DNA of 54,543 bases from Gemmatimonadota bacterium (GCA_018673255.1 JABHDC010000225.1:1-54543); one strand, 5' to 3'; counted from the first letter of the stretch, positions 7,406 through 17,241 are shown. Notes: generated by a model not told the origin, from the letters alone. Numbers and translations: made by a program.

Positions 7406-10400
7406 ATGCATCGAGCTGTCCACAGAATTGCCGCCATCGTCACTCTGATATTGAGTACCCCTGGCGTCTCTGTGACAGCGGCGCAGGAACCGGCACTTGA
7501 TTTTATCGGCGAATTCCAGATCCGTGCCAACCGCCCTGAGCATTGGCGAAACTGGCGCCTTCACAACGCGGTCGCGCCAGCGTTATCCTCGGTTGCCGAT
7601 TCTTCCGGTCTTTTCGAGTTCACCGTCGCGGGGGTGATACCGCGCTATGTCTCTCGACAGAAGAATCACGTGCTTGACCGTGCAGAGTTCAGCTACGATG
7701 ACCACGTGAGATTTGGTGGGCAGCGCGTCCATGGCACGATTTCAGCCCTGTCGAATCCTGCCCTTGCCGCTCGAGTTGGCGACGGGGATCCGACGACCTT
7801 CTGGGAGCCAGCGGCAGAGGATTTTTCAGCGTCGAGGATACACACGTGGCAGCTCGAGATCGACCTGGGCAGAGCTATCTGGGCGGACAGCATCGTCGTG
7901 TCGTTTCCGCCACTCGACGGGGGGGGTGACGGCGGTGATCCGCTGAAGCTATTCGTCATCGAGGCGTCCATGGGGGAATCTGGCTTTGATGGCAGTCAGC
8001 TTCTGTACGAAGTTATTGGTCGGATCGACGTTCCAGACCGATCGACGAGACGGGTGACGCTGGGCCTGAATCCCCTCGGCCGAGCCGACTTTGACGGCGA
8101 TGGATCTCCCGATATCAGCGGGAGCTTCGTTCAATACGTCCGATTGACCGCATTCAAGAGTGATTTCGATGCCGCGGAATTTCTGGGTGATGGGGAGGTC
8201 GGGCGCGCCATCTATGATGCCCTGCCCGAGGAGAGACGCGGACTTCGGGTCTATCAACGGCGCACAGCTGGAGGTAGTGAGACCCGCGTCGACTCGGCAA
8301 CGTTCTTCGACGTTCTGGAGCCCAACCAGAGAGGGAGTATCCGATACTACCAGAGCGAACTGCCAAGAATTGGCGAGATCGAAGTCTGGGGAAGAGGACA
8401 GAATCTGGCCTACCAGCCAGCAAGGCGTGCAGGTGCCAGCTTCGAAGATGGCGGCAGAGGCACGCCAGACGCGATGACCGATGGGCTCTACTCGACCAGA
8501 TGGTCGAGTCAGCCCTGGCAACCGCAGTATTCAAGCAACATCGGTGGGAACACGGGGACGATCGGCCGAACAGTGTGGATCGACCTCGGGGTCACATACT
8601 GGGCAGATGCCGTCTTCCTCGGTTCGGGCACAACGACGGAGGGAAGGAACATCTCTGGCTACCATGTGCTGGGCTCTGACGGTCGGGCGGTTGAGCCGAT
8701 GTCATTACGTGATGAGACCGACTTCGCCCAACTCGAGCCCGGGCTGTCGTGGCTGGATCTCACCAGCGATATCCATCGCGACAACAGCAACGCTCGTGCC
8801 CGATTTATGGCAGAGTTTTTCCCCCTGCGCAAGTTACGCTTTCTGCAGCTACGGAATGTGATCCCTCAAGGGCGCGAGGCAGAGATCACCGGCGTGACCG
8901 GTGATCTGGCTGAGGTGCAACTCTACGGAGTGGGGTATCCTGCCGAGATTGCTCTCATTTCCCCACCATTCATCCTCCTTGCAGGCGCCAGAGTCGAAGA
9001 CGCCGCGGAGGTCGACCAGACTCGCACGTTGGCGCGCATCTACTGGGATGCTGAAGCGGTCGTAACGCGAGTCGACCCGATATCGGGTAGCACGAGTGAC
9101 TCTTTCGAGCCGCTGGCCGCGCATCCTGAGGTCGACCTACGTCTGCAGACTCGCACGAGCGACACGATCGATTCTGTGTTCACCTACTACGAGGTGACGG
9201 GCGTGGGTACCAATGCCGAGAAGCGGACCCAGGTGCCTTTCGAGACCTACCTGAAGCGCGTGGCAGATCTTGCGGCGTATACGGCGTGGGAAGCGATGCC
9301 GGAGTCGTACACTGTCTCCTTACAGCCCCACATGACGCTTAGGGACGATGATGGAGATGGTGCGATCGATGAGGATCCGGTCGATGGAGTGAACAACGAT
9401 GGCGATGGTCTCGTCGATGAGGATGGCGTTTCCGGTGACCGCGGCGGACCGAACGATCTCGGCGTCGTCACCCTTCTCAGGCACTCGAGGGGCCGCGATG
9501 ACGACGCTGATGGCCTGGTAGATGAGGACCCGATCGATGGGCGAGACAATGACGGGGATGGTCTGGTTGATGAGGATGGGAAGAAACCCGCAACCATTCG
9601 GAAGTTTCCCGACGTAACAATCACACCTGTCTTCTCTGGATGGAGTCCATGGAGCCCTCCGTATCGTCCGACCAATGGCAGATCAGAAGCCACGATCGTC
9701 TCACCCAGCCCACGCAAGTTCCTGCAGATTCGGGCCGGCGTGGTGTCAGGTGATCCTGACGTCACGATTCGCCTCACGTCTATCGCGGTAGATCTCGCCC
9801 CGCCGATTAGCCAGCAGGTTGTCGCTGAGTTGGCGATCCTGACCGCGCAAGGCCAGTCACGACCCTTGGCCGATCTGCACCCCGAGAGCAGTGACTACGC
9901 CCCCCCTGTGGGGATCGAACCAGAGGCCAACCAACCGTACTCGTATTTCGTGCGTGCCGCTGGCCCGGACCCGAACGTCGGGGGTGTTGAGGACGGCTTC
10001 AACGAGGTCGTCCTGCTCGCCCCGTTCCCCGTGGACATCTCTGGAGTTCGGCTGGGTACCGTAAGGATGAATGTGGCCAATGATGCCGTGAACGGACTCA
10101 CCCCGACAGAAACCCAGTTTAATCTCGCTCTCGAACGTGTGCCCGACACCAACCTGCTGCGCGGGTTGGCCGGCGAGATGACGACTCAAGTGGCCATCGT
10201 GAGTTCGGGTGACTCGCTCCTGTTGACATTCCCCGAGTCTCTGAATGCTGGCTTGACGGGACTGGACCATGCGCTGGTGGAAATCCAGTTGACTGGCAGT
10301 ACGCCACGCGCCGGCACCCTCTTCAGGTCCTTCGTCCGCCATCGGAGTGCCGACGGCGCTGCCGGTGATACCCAACGGGCGGATGTTCGGGGCAAAGACG

Positions 10401-10768
10401 CGACCGAACTGGTTGACAGTCAATCGGCTTCTCCGGTGATAGAGATCGGCTCCCAACTCATCAGCCGTCTCAGGGTCAGCAAGGCCATCACACCCAACGG
10501 TGATGGCGTCAACGATCAGGCTCAGATCCAGTTCGTTCTACTTCATCTCTTGAGACCGCGACCCGTGCGAGTCGACATCTTCGATGTTGCTGGCCGGCAT
10601 GTGGCGAGAGAGACGAGCGAAGTGAGCAGTGGCGAAGTAACCCTGGCCTGGGATGGACGTGGATTCGCGGGACACCTCGTCGCTCCGGGTATCTACGTAT
10701 GTCGCGTGCAGGTGGAGACGGACGCGGCAACCATTGGATCGACGCGGCTCGTCCACGTCGTCTACTGA
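7406..10768 (+). CDS. Large exported protein with discoidin-like domains, calcium-loop repeats and FlgD-like C-terminal domain (paralogue B)
   Basis: The 1120-residue protein has a signal peptide (AAIVTLILSTPGVSVTAAQE). Discoidin-like regions follow: one with LTDGDPTTFWEP-type wording (VGDGDPTTFWEPA) near residue 125, and one near 355 (DAMTDGLYSTRWSSQ). These are typical of F5/8-type C sugar-binding folds. Four DxDxDG loops occur at about 646-728. An Ig-like domain shared with the two paralogues begins near 835 (DGFNEVVLLAP). A FlgD-like tail (about 1027-1120; ITPNGDGVND, VDIFDVAGRHVA, AWDGRGF, APGIYVCRV) ends the protein. It starts nine bases after the previous stop, in an evident operon. 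I infer a surface glycan-binding or scaffold role; no catalytic motif was seen. Confidence 0.77.
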   Translation: MHRAVHRIAAIVTLILSTPGVSVTAAQEPALDFIGEFQIRANRPEHWRNWRLHNAVAPALSSVADSSGLFEFTVAGVIPRYVSRQKNHVLDRAEFSYDDHVRFGGQRVHGTISALSNPALAARVGDGDPTTFWEPAAEDFSASRIHTWQLEIDLGRAIWADSIVVSFPPLDGGGDGGDPLKLFVIEASMGESGFDGSQLLYEVIGRIDVPDRSTRRVTLGLNPLGRADFDGDGSPDISGSFVQYVRLTAFKSDFDAAEFLGDGEVGRAIYDALPEERRGLRVYQRRTAGGSETRVDSATFFDVLEPNQRGSIRYYQSELPRIGEIEVWGRGQNLAYQPARRAGASFEDGGRGTPDAMTDGLYSTRWSSQPWQPQYSSNIGGNTGTIGRTVWIDLGVTYWADAVFLGSGTTTEGRNISGYHVLGSDGRAVEPMSLRDETDFAQLEPGLSWLDLTSDIHRDNSNARARFMAEFFPLRKLRFLQLRNVIPQGREAEITGVTGDLAEVQLYGVGYPAEIALISPPFILLAGARVEDAAEVDQTRTLARIYWDAEAVVTRVDPISGSTSDSFEPLAAHPEVDLRLQTRTSDTIDSVFTYYEVTGVGTNAEKRTQVPFETYLKRVADLAAYTAWEAMPESYTVSLQPHMTLRDDDGDGAIDEDPVDGVNNDGDGLVDEDGVSGDRGGPNDLGVVTLLRHSRGRDDDADGLVDEDPIDGRDNDGDGLVDEDGKKPATIRKFPDVTITPVFSGWSPWSPPYRPTNGRSEATIVSPSPRKFLQIRAGVVSGDPDVTIRLTSIAVDLAPPISQQVVAELAILTAQGQSRPLADLHPESSDYAPPVGIEPEANQPYSYFVRAAGPDPNVGGVEDGFNEVVLLAPFPVDISGVRLGTVRMNVANDAVNGLTPTETQFNLALERVPDTNLLRGLAGEMTTQVAIVSSGDSLLLTFPESLNAGLTGLDHALVEIQLTGSTPRAGTLFRSFVRHRSADGAAGDTQRADVRGKDATELVDSQSASPVIEIGSQLISRLRVSKAITPNGDGVNDQAQIQFVLLHLLRPRPVRVDIFDVAGRHVARETSEVSSGEVTLAWDGRGFAGHLVAPGIYVCRVQVETDAATIGSTRLVHVVY
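9343..9587 (+). repeat. Four Asp-rich calcium-loop repeats encoded inside paralogue B
   Basis: The translated segment holds four copies of the pattern D/N-x-D-x-D-G-x-V/I-D-E-D (DDDGDGAIDEDP, NNDGDGLVDEDG, DDDADGLVDEDP, DNDGDGLVDEDG), in two pairs separated by about 25 residues. They resemble thrombospondin type 3/EF-hand calcium loops. The DNA itself is also repetitive (variants of gatggtctggttgatgag). Confidence 0.85.
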
Positions 10769-10776
10769 GGAACACG

Positions 10777-13551
10777 ATGATGACAGCACACCCCAGAAGG
10801 CTACGAGTCGCCCGCATCGTGATTGTCACGATCCTCCTGCTTGGATGTCAACGTATCCTCGCGCAGGACTACGGTACGAGGCTTGGCACACGGCGTGGGG
10901 GTGAGGTGCACTTTGAGCCGCAGGGCCCCGGTGTGCTGTTCGATGCTCTCGACCCGGCCGTCAAGAAGTGGTACGTGCCACAGGAGCTTTTCCGGGAATA
11001 CCAGTGGCAGCAGTGGGAGTACACCAACTACGCACGAGATCGCTATCAGCGGTACGTGCAGACCTCGCTGGAAGGCGACTACTTCTACGACCTCTATGGC
11101 GACTTCATCACCCGAGGATGGTTGCTGTTTGATTGGACTGTTGCCGAACCGCTCGCCCGAGGAAACCGGTTGCTGAAGACGGACCGCTTCGGCAGCTTCT
11201 TCAGCAATCTCGTCGTCGCCAGCGACGCCAAAGGACAGTATCACTGGAGTGCCACGGTTGGCCGCGAGATCCGGACGACTCTCACGCCCCTGACCTTCAG
11301 CAAGCCGCTCTTCGACGGAATTCAGTTTGACTTTGCTTCGGACAAATACGAGGCAACGATCATCACCTCACGTGTCAGCGGCTTCACGTCAGGGCTTGAG
11401 GAAGCGAACGACCGCTCCAACGTCACGAATCTCCTTGGGGGAAGAGTGACAGCTCAAGTAGGTGATTTTCTTCGCTTGGGCGGCACGTACGTCAATGCAT
11501 TCAATGCTGGCACCCGTGGCCAGGCTCTGAACGGCAATCCCTTCGCTGGCACACTGACCGAGGCGCAGAACAACACGGTGACGAGGATCACCCTCAGACT
11601 GAGCGATGACTCTCCGGCGGACAACGTCGATGGGGCCGCGTTCTTCCTGGAGGAGATGATCATTCGCACAGAAGACGGAGGTCGGGTCAGCAACCGCCGG
11701 GCGCTCACCAATGACGACGGTACGAAAAGTGAGATCCTCGACTACCAGCCGCTGATCGAGGGAGGTTTCCAGCGTGACGGGTTTCGGGCTGCCGACGGAG
11801 CGGAGGCCATCACGCTCGTGTATGACCTGGACAGCCCTGACTACCAAGGCAGCCTTGGACCATCGCCGTCAGATATTACTCGTGTCACATTCCGGCTCCT
11901 TCTGTCGAACGACTATCGGATTGATGTGACGTCAAATCGGCAGACCAACATAGACGGTCAACCGGTGATGTTGTCTGAGGGGATCCCAGAGCGGACGATT
12001 CGGTCGCCCGGGAACGTGCAAGATGGATCGAACCAGGGCTTCGTTTCGGTTGAGTATGGCTTGCCAACGGCCAATGAGATCTTTGGCGTGACGTTCGACC
12101 TCCAAAAGGTGCTGGGCTTCGATCTTCAGGGAGAGTTTGCCCGAAACAGGCAACACAAGCGCTATCCCAAAGCAGCCGAGCAAAGAGGCCACAAGCACAC
12201 TCACAGTGTTGAGGCTGCAAATGCCTGGAACATGACACTGAAGAAACAGGCATTCCCCTACTTCGGTCTGGCCGAGTTGTACAGGATGGATCCCAACTAC
12301 AGTACTTCAGCCTACATCGCTCAGGAACGAGGTGATGACGGTCCCGTCGACTACGATGCAGCGACTACCTCGGTCTACGAGTTAGTAGACGACAACGACG
12401 ACCAGGATCGATTTCCTGACTGGCAACGACGCGGTGTCGGACTTGTGGCTGATCCGTTCGTCTTTCCTGGGTGGGACGAGAACAACGATTTCATCGCTGA
12501 CTTCAACCAGAACAACAACGAGAACATCCGACCGAATCTCCTGCCAGATTGGGAGGAGCCATTCCTGCGCTATCACGCCGATCGCCCCGAGTTCCTATTC
12601 GGCGTGGACATGAATAACAATGGCGTCATTGACCGCTTCGAGAACGACAATGAGCCGGACTACCCTTACCGGCGCGACCGATCGGGGTACAACGCCTATT
12701 TGGGTGCCCATGTGACCCCCTCCATGCGAGTCACGATCGGTCGCACTGACGAGCGCCAGCTATCAGATGCACGGGAGAATCGGACGAACTACGCGCTGGT
12801 GACCTACGACAGAGACATCGCCAGATGGGGACGTGTCCGTGTCTACGAGAACTTCCGCCGAGCACGGGATGATATTCGGGACGACGTACTGTTATGGAAC
12901 ATTACAGATGGGATCGCTGGTGAGATCGTGGCAAGAGAAGACCCTCTTCCCGCCAGGAACGCTTGGATCAATACACTCTATCTCGGGTTCGACAGTGGTC
13001 AGCAAGACAGACTGCGGTTCATCTCGAAAGCAAAGTATGAGGTGTTCCGGCAGGTTGGCTTCAAAGAGGGGCTCCCCTCGCTGAGAGATCGTGATGACAT
13101 CCGCAAGACATCGAGTTTTGTGGGGCTCATCAACAAGGTGGAGTATCTGCAGGATCTGGGTGGCGTCACTCTGGTGCCTCGTTACAAGAGTGAATTTGAA
13201 CGCGCACGCCCCCTTCTGCGAGCCGATCAGAACGACCCAGCGTCGACAGCGTGGCGTCAACTGGCCTCGTTCACGGCGCGCTTCAAGCTCCTCCGACAGA
13301 CGACAATGCAGGCGGGTGTCGAATACTACACCATCAAACAGTTCCTCAAGACAGCGAGAAAGACTCTTGAAGGATCTGGGCGGCGTGAGTTGGTCTCCGC
13401 GGTGCAGGTATCTGTCTCTTCACCATATCAGGGCTACGATGTGCGTACGACATTTGGGCTTCGTCTCTCCCGCTTCCGGATCGACTTCCTGAAGGAGACA
13501 GAGACGTCGACCTTCATGTTCTTCACAATGTTCGCTGGGCTGGGAACCTGA
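10777..13551 (+). CDS. Predicted outer-membrane beta-barrel protein, 924 residues
   Basis: It begins with a signal peptide (RIVIVTILLLGCQRILAQD). The remainder alternates short amphipathic strands rich in aromatic and charged residues (GRVTAQVGDFLRLGGTYV, VRVYENFRRARDD, TLYLGFDSGQQDRLRFISK) with acidic loops (DNDDQDRFPDW, NNNGVIDRFENDN). The C-terminus, STFMFFTMFAGLGT, is strand-like. No TonB box or plug motif is visible, so it is not an obvious SusC-type transporter. ATG 10777 follows a GAGGA ribosome site. The longer frame from 10699 overlaps paralogue B and lacks support. Position between two FlgD-tailed paralogues suggests they form a complex with this barrel. Transport, secretion or anchoring are all possible. 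Confidence 0.7.
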   Translation: MMTAHPRRLRVARIVIVTILLLGCQRILAQDYGTRLGTRRGGEVHFEPQGPGVLFDALDPAVKKWYVPQELFREYQWQQWEYTNYARDRYQRYVQTSLEGDYFYDLYGDFITRGWLLFDWTVAEPLARGNRLLKTDRFGSFFSNLVVASDAKGQYHWSATVGREIRTTLTPLTFSKPLFDGIQFDFASDKYEATIITSRVSGFTSGLEEANDRSNVTNLLGGRVTAQVGDFLRLGGTYVNAFNAGTRGQALNGNPFAGTLTEAQNNTVTRITLRLSDDSPADNVDGAAFFLEEMIIRTEDGGRVSNRRALTNDDGTKSEILDYQPLIEGGFQRDGFRAADGAEAITLVYDLDSPDYQGSLGPSPSDITRVTFRLLLSNDYRIDVTSNRQTNIDGQPVMLSEGIPERTIRSPGNVQDGSNQGFVSVEYGLPTANEIFGVTFDLQKVLGFDLQGEFARNRQHKRYPKAAEQRGHKHTHSVEAANAWNMTLKKQAFPYFGLAELYRMDPNYSTSAYIAQERGDDGPVDYDAATTSVYELVDDNDDQDRFPDWQRRGVGLVADPFVFPGWDENNDFIADFNQNNNENIRPNLLPDWEEPFLRYHADRPEFLFGVDMNNNGVIDRFENDNEPDYPYRRDRSGYNAYLGAHVTPSMRVTIGRTDERQLSDARENRTNYALVTYDRDIARWGRVRVYENFRRARDDIRDDVLLWNITDGIAGEIVAREDPLPARNAWINTLYLGFDSGQQDRLRFISKAKYEVFRQVGFKEGLPSLRDRDDIRKTSSFVGLINKVEYLQDLGGVTLVPRYKSEFERARPLLRADQNDPASTAWRQLASFTARFKLLRQTTMQAGVEYYTIKQFLKTARKTLEGSGRRELVSAVQVSVSSPYQGYDVRTTFGLRLSRFRIDFLKETETSTFMFFTMFAGLGT

Positions 13552-13558
13552 CGCGGCC

Positions 13559-16390
13559 ATGAGAGCACCGTACCTAAGACTCATCGTCGCCATCCATCTC
13601 GCTGTGCCGATTCTCGTATGGGGCGGCACATGGCGAGTTGGAGATTCCACCCATCCATGGAATCTGCGGCCTGTCAGCACCCAACTGGACGCAAGTTCGT
13701 CAAACTTCAGACCGGAGTATCTGTGGGGTGGGGCGTTTTCCGTCGAAATAGTCGTCGATGATGACGGAGACGGACAAATCGACGAGGATGGCCCCGAATT
13801 GATCGACAACGATGGCGATGGATTCGTCAATGAGGATCCGTCAGATGGCCTCGACAACGATCTCGACGGTCTGGTGGATGAAGACGGCCCGGATCCTCAG
13901 AGAGACAATGATGGTGATGGTTGGATAAACGAAGATGGTCTGATGACAGGGGGACGGATTGTCGACGCCAGCCTGCGGACGGAGCCCCCATGGTCGACTC
14001 GTGACCGACCAGGTGAGTGGGGAGACGACGACCGGGATGGGTTGGTGAACGAAGATCCAATCAATGGCCGGGACGACGACAGTGATGGTCTGGTGGACGA
14101 GGATGGTCCAGCCCCTGAAATGCCTGTGAATGGTTCCTGGAATCGGCTAGTTTACTCGTACGATGCCACCCTCGTCGCGGACGCTGGACTGCGTGAGCAT
14201 CTCTCCTTCAGCTTCGATCCCGAACGAGGGAGCTACGCCGCTCTGATCGCTGGCGGGGACAGTCTGTATGGCCATCTGCGTTCGTCTCGATTCGAGCCCA
14301 AGGATTGGTTACGACCGATCCGTCTGGATAGTACCCGCAACCTCGCCACACTCGTAGAAGACAGGTTTCTCGCTGGCCAATTCGTCCGGCCACCCATTGA
14401 CACTGGCCCCTACACCGGCACCTACAAGTCGCCGCCTCTGCGTGCAGGTGATCGGCACATCGGCATGGCCTTTGACAATGACCTCTCAACAGCCCGCTTC
14501 GAGCCTGGTGGCGGCGATCTGCTAGGGCGATTCATCAACATCGAGTTCGGGGGACTTTTCCTCATCGATCGTCTGCGGCTGTACCCGCGTCCACAGTTCC
14601 CAGACAGGGTCCTCACTCACTTTCGCACACTCGTGGCTGGTGACCGTTCTGGTGACATCTTCGTCATCAATCGTGGTTTGGTTACAGAAGCGAGCCTGAA
14701 TCCGACTCGCTTTCTGTTCCCAGAACAGGTCGACCGGAAGCTTCCGGTCATAAAGGACTTCCGTCTGGATGGTGGCGAGCTTGGAGAGCCTGAAAGAGCA
14801 CGGGTGATCAGCATAGAGACGACGCTCCCGAAGGTGGGGGGCTCACACTACGCCACGGCACCTTGGGAGGTAGCCGAAGTTGAGCTTTTTGGCCGTGGCT
14901 ACGCCATGGATGCTTCCTATGTGACGGAGATCATCGACGTTAGCACTGGGCGAATTCGTCGATACTTCGACGAAAACGGACGCATGGTAACCTTCGAGTC
15001 CATTCTCTCGGACCGTCAGGCCCAGAAGAGATCTTTCGATCCTGAGAGAGGAGGACAGCACTTCAACTGGGGCCGGGTTCGTTGGAAAGGTCGACTTGAC
15101 GGGGATGCTGCTGTCACCATCCGCGTACGGGCCGGCACGACACCCGACCCGAATGTCTATCAGCGGCAACTCTCAGAGGGAGTCGTTTCGGTACTGGATG
15201 CTGGAGGATCGGTCCTAGACGCTGTCAGCTATCTGTCTCTGAGCGCTACCGAGCGGGTGCCTGTTCAGTTGCTTCCAGATAGCCGACTCATAACAGATGA
15301 CGCCGGGCTGACGGATGGCTGGACTCCCTGGTCAGCTCCGCTGGATTATCATTCGGGCCTTGTACAGGCAACGGGGGGCGGCGGTGTGGCTCTACCTGTT
15401 TCAGCGCTGTCGCGGTTCATCCAGTTTCGCCTGGATTTCGCCAACGATGAGAACGCAGCCGCAGCTCTCGATTACATCGAGGTTGACTTTGCTGAGCCCC
15501 ACGTTGGGGGCGCTGTCGTTGCCGAGATTTACCCAGACCAAGCTCATCTTGGTGCTTCTGCAGACTTCGTGTATGTCATCAAGCCGATCTTCCTTGGTGA
15601 GGACGATCAGGGCTTCAATCGCATCGACATCGCCGTTCCCTCGTCTGATGTTCGGGTCGATTCATTCCTGGTTGATAACCTGGCCTGGGGACGTATCAGG
15701 CCCAAGGCGCCAGACCATCTGGATGCTGGCGGCGACCTGGCTCGCTCCTACATAGACAGCCTGGAGGCGGAGCAACTGTGGCTCGATTCGCTCGACATCG
15801 ACCAGGATCGAGTGTTCGCAACGGCCATCTACACAGTCGGTGGCAAAGTCATCCTGAGCATCAAGACGCGAGGGTTCCACCCAGAAGACTTCGGCCTGGG
15901 TCAGACGATTGATCTTCGGTTCAACGCCGCCGTATACAGTATCCACACCGAGTTTCGGAGCTGGGTCTGGGATGACTCGAGCGAAGATCCAACCAAGCAG
16001 CCAGTCGTCCCGGGTGATGCCACGGGTTTCCTACCATCAAATGGTGTGGGGGTTGTGGCCGATGATGTGCCAGTTGTAATGGAGCTTGGCGATGTGTCGC
16101 GCGTATTTACGCCGAACGGAGATGGGCAAAACGATGTCGGCGTCTTCCCTCTGCAACTCTATCTGGTTGATGAGCAGATTGATGTCGCGGTAGAAATATG
16201 GGATCTGTCAGGAGCTCACGTCGCCACCGTTGGGCCTCACGTGAGAGGTGCAGGAAAGATTCGCCTGACCTGGGATGGCCGACGCGACTCGGGCCAGTTA
16301 GTCACACCAGGGATCTACGTGTACCGGGTTGTCGTAGACAGCGATACTCGGCGCCCAAGGTCCCTGGGCACCATAGCTGTTGCGTACTAG
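13559..16390 (+). CDS. Large exported protein with six calcium-loop repeats and FlgD-like C-terminal domain (paralogue C)
   Basis: The 943-residue protein has an N-terminal signal segment (LRLIVAIHLAVPILVWGG). Six DxDxDG acidic loops follow at about 67-185. Beta-rich discoidin-like regions then appear (INIEFGGLFLIDRLRLYPR, VAEVELFGRGYAM). The shared Ig-like domain begins near 657 (DFVYVIKPIFLGEDDQGFN). A FlgD-like tail fills about 850-943 (FTPNGDGQND, VEIWDLSGAHVA, TWDGRRDSG, TPGIYVYRV). It lies seven bases after the barrel gene and ends the operon. It shares domain order with the genes at 4923 and 7406, so the three arose by duplication. Function is unknown; context suggests glycan binding at the cell surface. 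Confidence 0.76.
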   Translation: MRAPYLRLIVAIHLAVPILVWGGTWRVGDSTHPWNLRPVSTQLDASSSNFRPEYLWGGAFSVEIVVDDDGDGQIDEDGPELIDNDGDGFVNEDPSDGLDNDLDGLVDEDGPDPQRDNDGDGWINEDGLMTGGRIVDASLRTEPPWSTRDRPGEWGDDDRDGLVNEDPINGRDDDSDGLVDEDGPAPEMPVNGSWNRLVYSYDATLVADAGLREHLSFSFDPERGSYAALIAGGDSLYGHLRSSRFEPKDWLRPIRLDSTRNLATLVEDRFLAGQFVRPPIDTGPYTGTYKSPPLRAGDRHIGMAFDNDLSTARFEPGGGDLLGRFINIEFGGLFLIDRLRLYPRPQFPDRVLTHFRTLVAGDRSGDIFVINRGLVTEASLNPTRFLFPEQVDRKLPVIKDFRLDGGELGEPERARVISIETTLPKVGGSHYATAPWEVAEVELFGRGYAMDASYVTEIIDVSTGRIRRYFDENGRMVTFESILSDRQAQKRSFDPERGGQHFNWGRVRWKGRLDGDAAVTIRVRAGTTPDPNVYQRQLSEGVVSVLDAGGSVLDAVSYLSLSATERVPVQLLPDSRLITDDAGLTDGWTPWSAPLDYHSGLVQATGGGGVALPVSALSRFIQFRLDFANDENAAAALDYIEVDFAEPHVGGAVVAEIYPDQAHLGASADFVYVIKPIFLGEDDQGFNRIDIAVPSSDVRVDSFLVDNLAWGRIRPKAPDHLDAGGDLARSYIDSLEAEQLWLDSLDIDQDRVFATAIYTVGGKVILSIKTRGFHPEDFGLGQTIDLRFNAAVYSIHTEFRSWVWDDSSEDPTKQPVVPGDATGFLPSNGVGVVADDVPVVMELGDVSRVFTPNGDGQNDVGVFPLQLYLVDEQIDVAVEIWDLSGAHVATVGPHVRGAGKIRLTWDGRRDSGQLVTPGIYVYRVVVDSDTRRPRSLGTIAVAY
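13757..14116 (+). repeat. Six Asp-rich calcium-loop repeats encoded near the N-terminus of paralogue C
   Basis: Copies of D-x-D-x-D-G-x-V/I-D/N-E-D occur as a block of four (DDDGDGQIDEDG, DNDGDGFVNEDP, DNDLDGLVDEDG, DNDGDGWINEDG). A second block of two follows (DDDRDGLVNEDP, DDDSDGLVDEDG). They match the repeats in paralogue B but sit at the opposite end of the protein. Confidence 0.85.
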
Positions 16391-16420
16391 ACCGCAAGAT
16401 CAGATCAATGTGTGGGTCCT

Positions 16421-16444
16421 TTGGACCGTACCGGTATGGACACA
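16421..16444. promoter_or_regulatory. Operator site 3 of the ACCGGT palindrome, upstream of the bicupin operon
   Basis: The site reads TTGGACC-GT-ACCGGT-AT-GGACACA, two mismatches from consensus. It lies 31 bp after the stop of paralogue C and 24 bp before the bicupin ATG at 16468. No strong -35/-10 pair was found in the short gap, so the promoter may lie in the end of the upstream gene. Confidence 0.75.
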
Positions 16445-16467
16445 AGCCACAGCAGAAAGGCATAGTG

Positions 16468-17241
16468 ATGGAAAGAAGACACTGGAGTGACGGGCCGATG
16501 TCCCTGTCGAGGGGGAGCATCGTGCAGAGATCGCTCTTCAGCCGAATCGTGACAGAGAGCCCGGAAGACGCAGTCATCATGGATGCCGCACGCTCATCCT
16601 CAACTATCACTGACAATAGAGGACGGGTTCTGCGGTTCGTCGACTCATTCACCCGTGGTATCATCGACGCTGGGTCGCAGACCGAGCCACACACCTGGGA
16701 GACCGAGCAGGAGGTCATCTTCGTGGCTGCTGGTGACGGCCAACTGCACGCCGGAGGGGTCACCTGGGAACTGCAGGCAGGTGACGCGGTTCTCCTGCCA
16801 CCCGGTGTTGATCATGTGCTGGGTGCGGGCGAGCAGAATCTGGAAATCTACATGGTTCGTGAGACCGTGGCGCCAGGCGGAGCGCATGCCAAAGAGCCAC
16901 TGGTCCGCAATTTCAGTGACATCAAGCCTCTGGTCTCACACTGGAGCTATCTGGCATACCCAGTTTTCGGGACCGCGGATGGTCTCACTGCCATGCGAGA
17001 TATCCTGGTTGTGAGGCTCGATCCCCTGCAGGTTGGCGACAGCCATGGCCACGGACCCGGCATGGACGAAGTATGGACCATGTGGAGGGGCGCAGGGATA
17101 CACGTCGTGGGACAGGAAGTATGTGTGCAGGAAGAGGGAGTCGCAGTGTCAGTGTGTCCATGTGAACCGGGTCACACACTGATCAACCACACTCAGGATC
17201 CGATCTACCTCTTCTATTTCTGTAGCAACGACCACAACTAG
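16468..17241 (+). CDS. Bicupin (two cupin barrels), probable sugar or sugar-acid isomerase or binding protein
   Basis: The 257-residue protein has two cupin units. The first, at about residues 65-130, shows PHTWETEQEVIFV and GDAVLLPPGVDHVL, supplying His, Glu and His metal ligands. The second, at about 180-250, shows GDSHGHGPGMDEVWTM and CEPGHTLINH. Both metal sites look intact. Bicupins include KduI-like isomerases, dioxygenases and metabolite-binding proteins; I cannot assign the substrate. ATG 16468 is preceded by AAAGG. An upstream extension to 16198 would run through operator site 3 and is rejected. It leads the operon controlled by that operator. Confidence 0.78.
   Translation: MERRHWSDGPMSLSRGSIVQRSLFSRIVTESPEDAVIMDAARSSSTITDNRGRVLRFVDSFTRGIIDAGSQTEPHTWETEQEVIFVAAGDGQLHAGGVTWELQAGDAVLLPPGVDHVLGAGEQNLEIYMVRETVAPGGAHAKEPLVRNFSDIKPLVSHWSYLAYPVFGTADGLTAMRDILVVRLDPLQVGDSHGHGPGMDEVWTMWRGAGIHVVGQEVCVQEEGVAVSVCPCEPGHTLINHTQDPIYLFYFCSNDHN

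Noticed and set aside
16198..16467. N-terminal extension of the bicupin
   Set aside because: It would overlap paralogue C and run through operator site 3; ATG 16468 has a good ribosome site.
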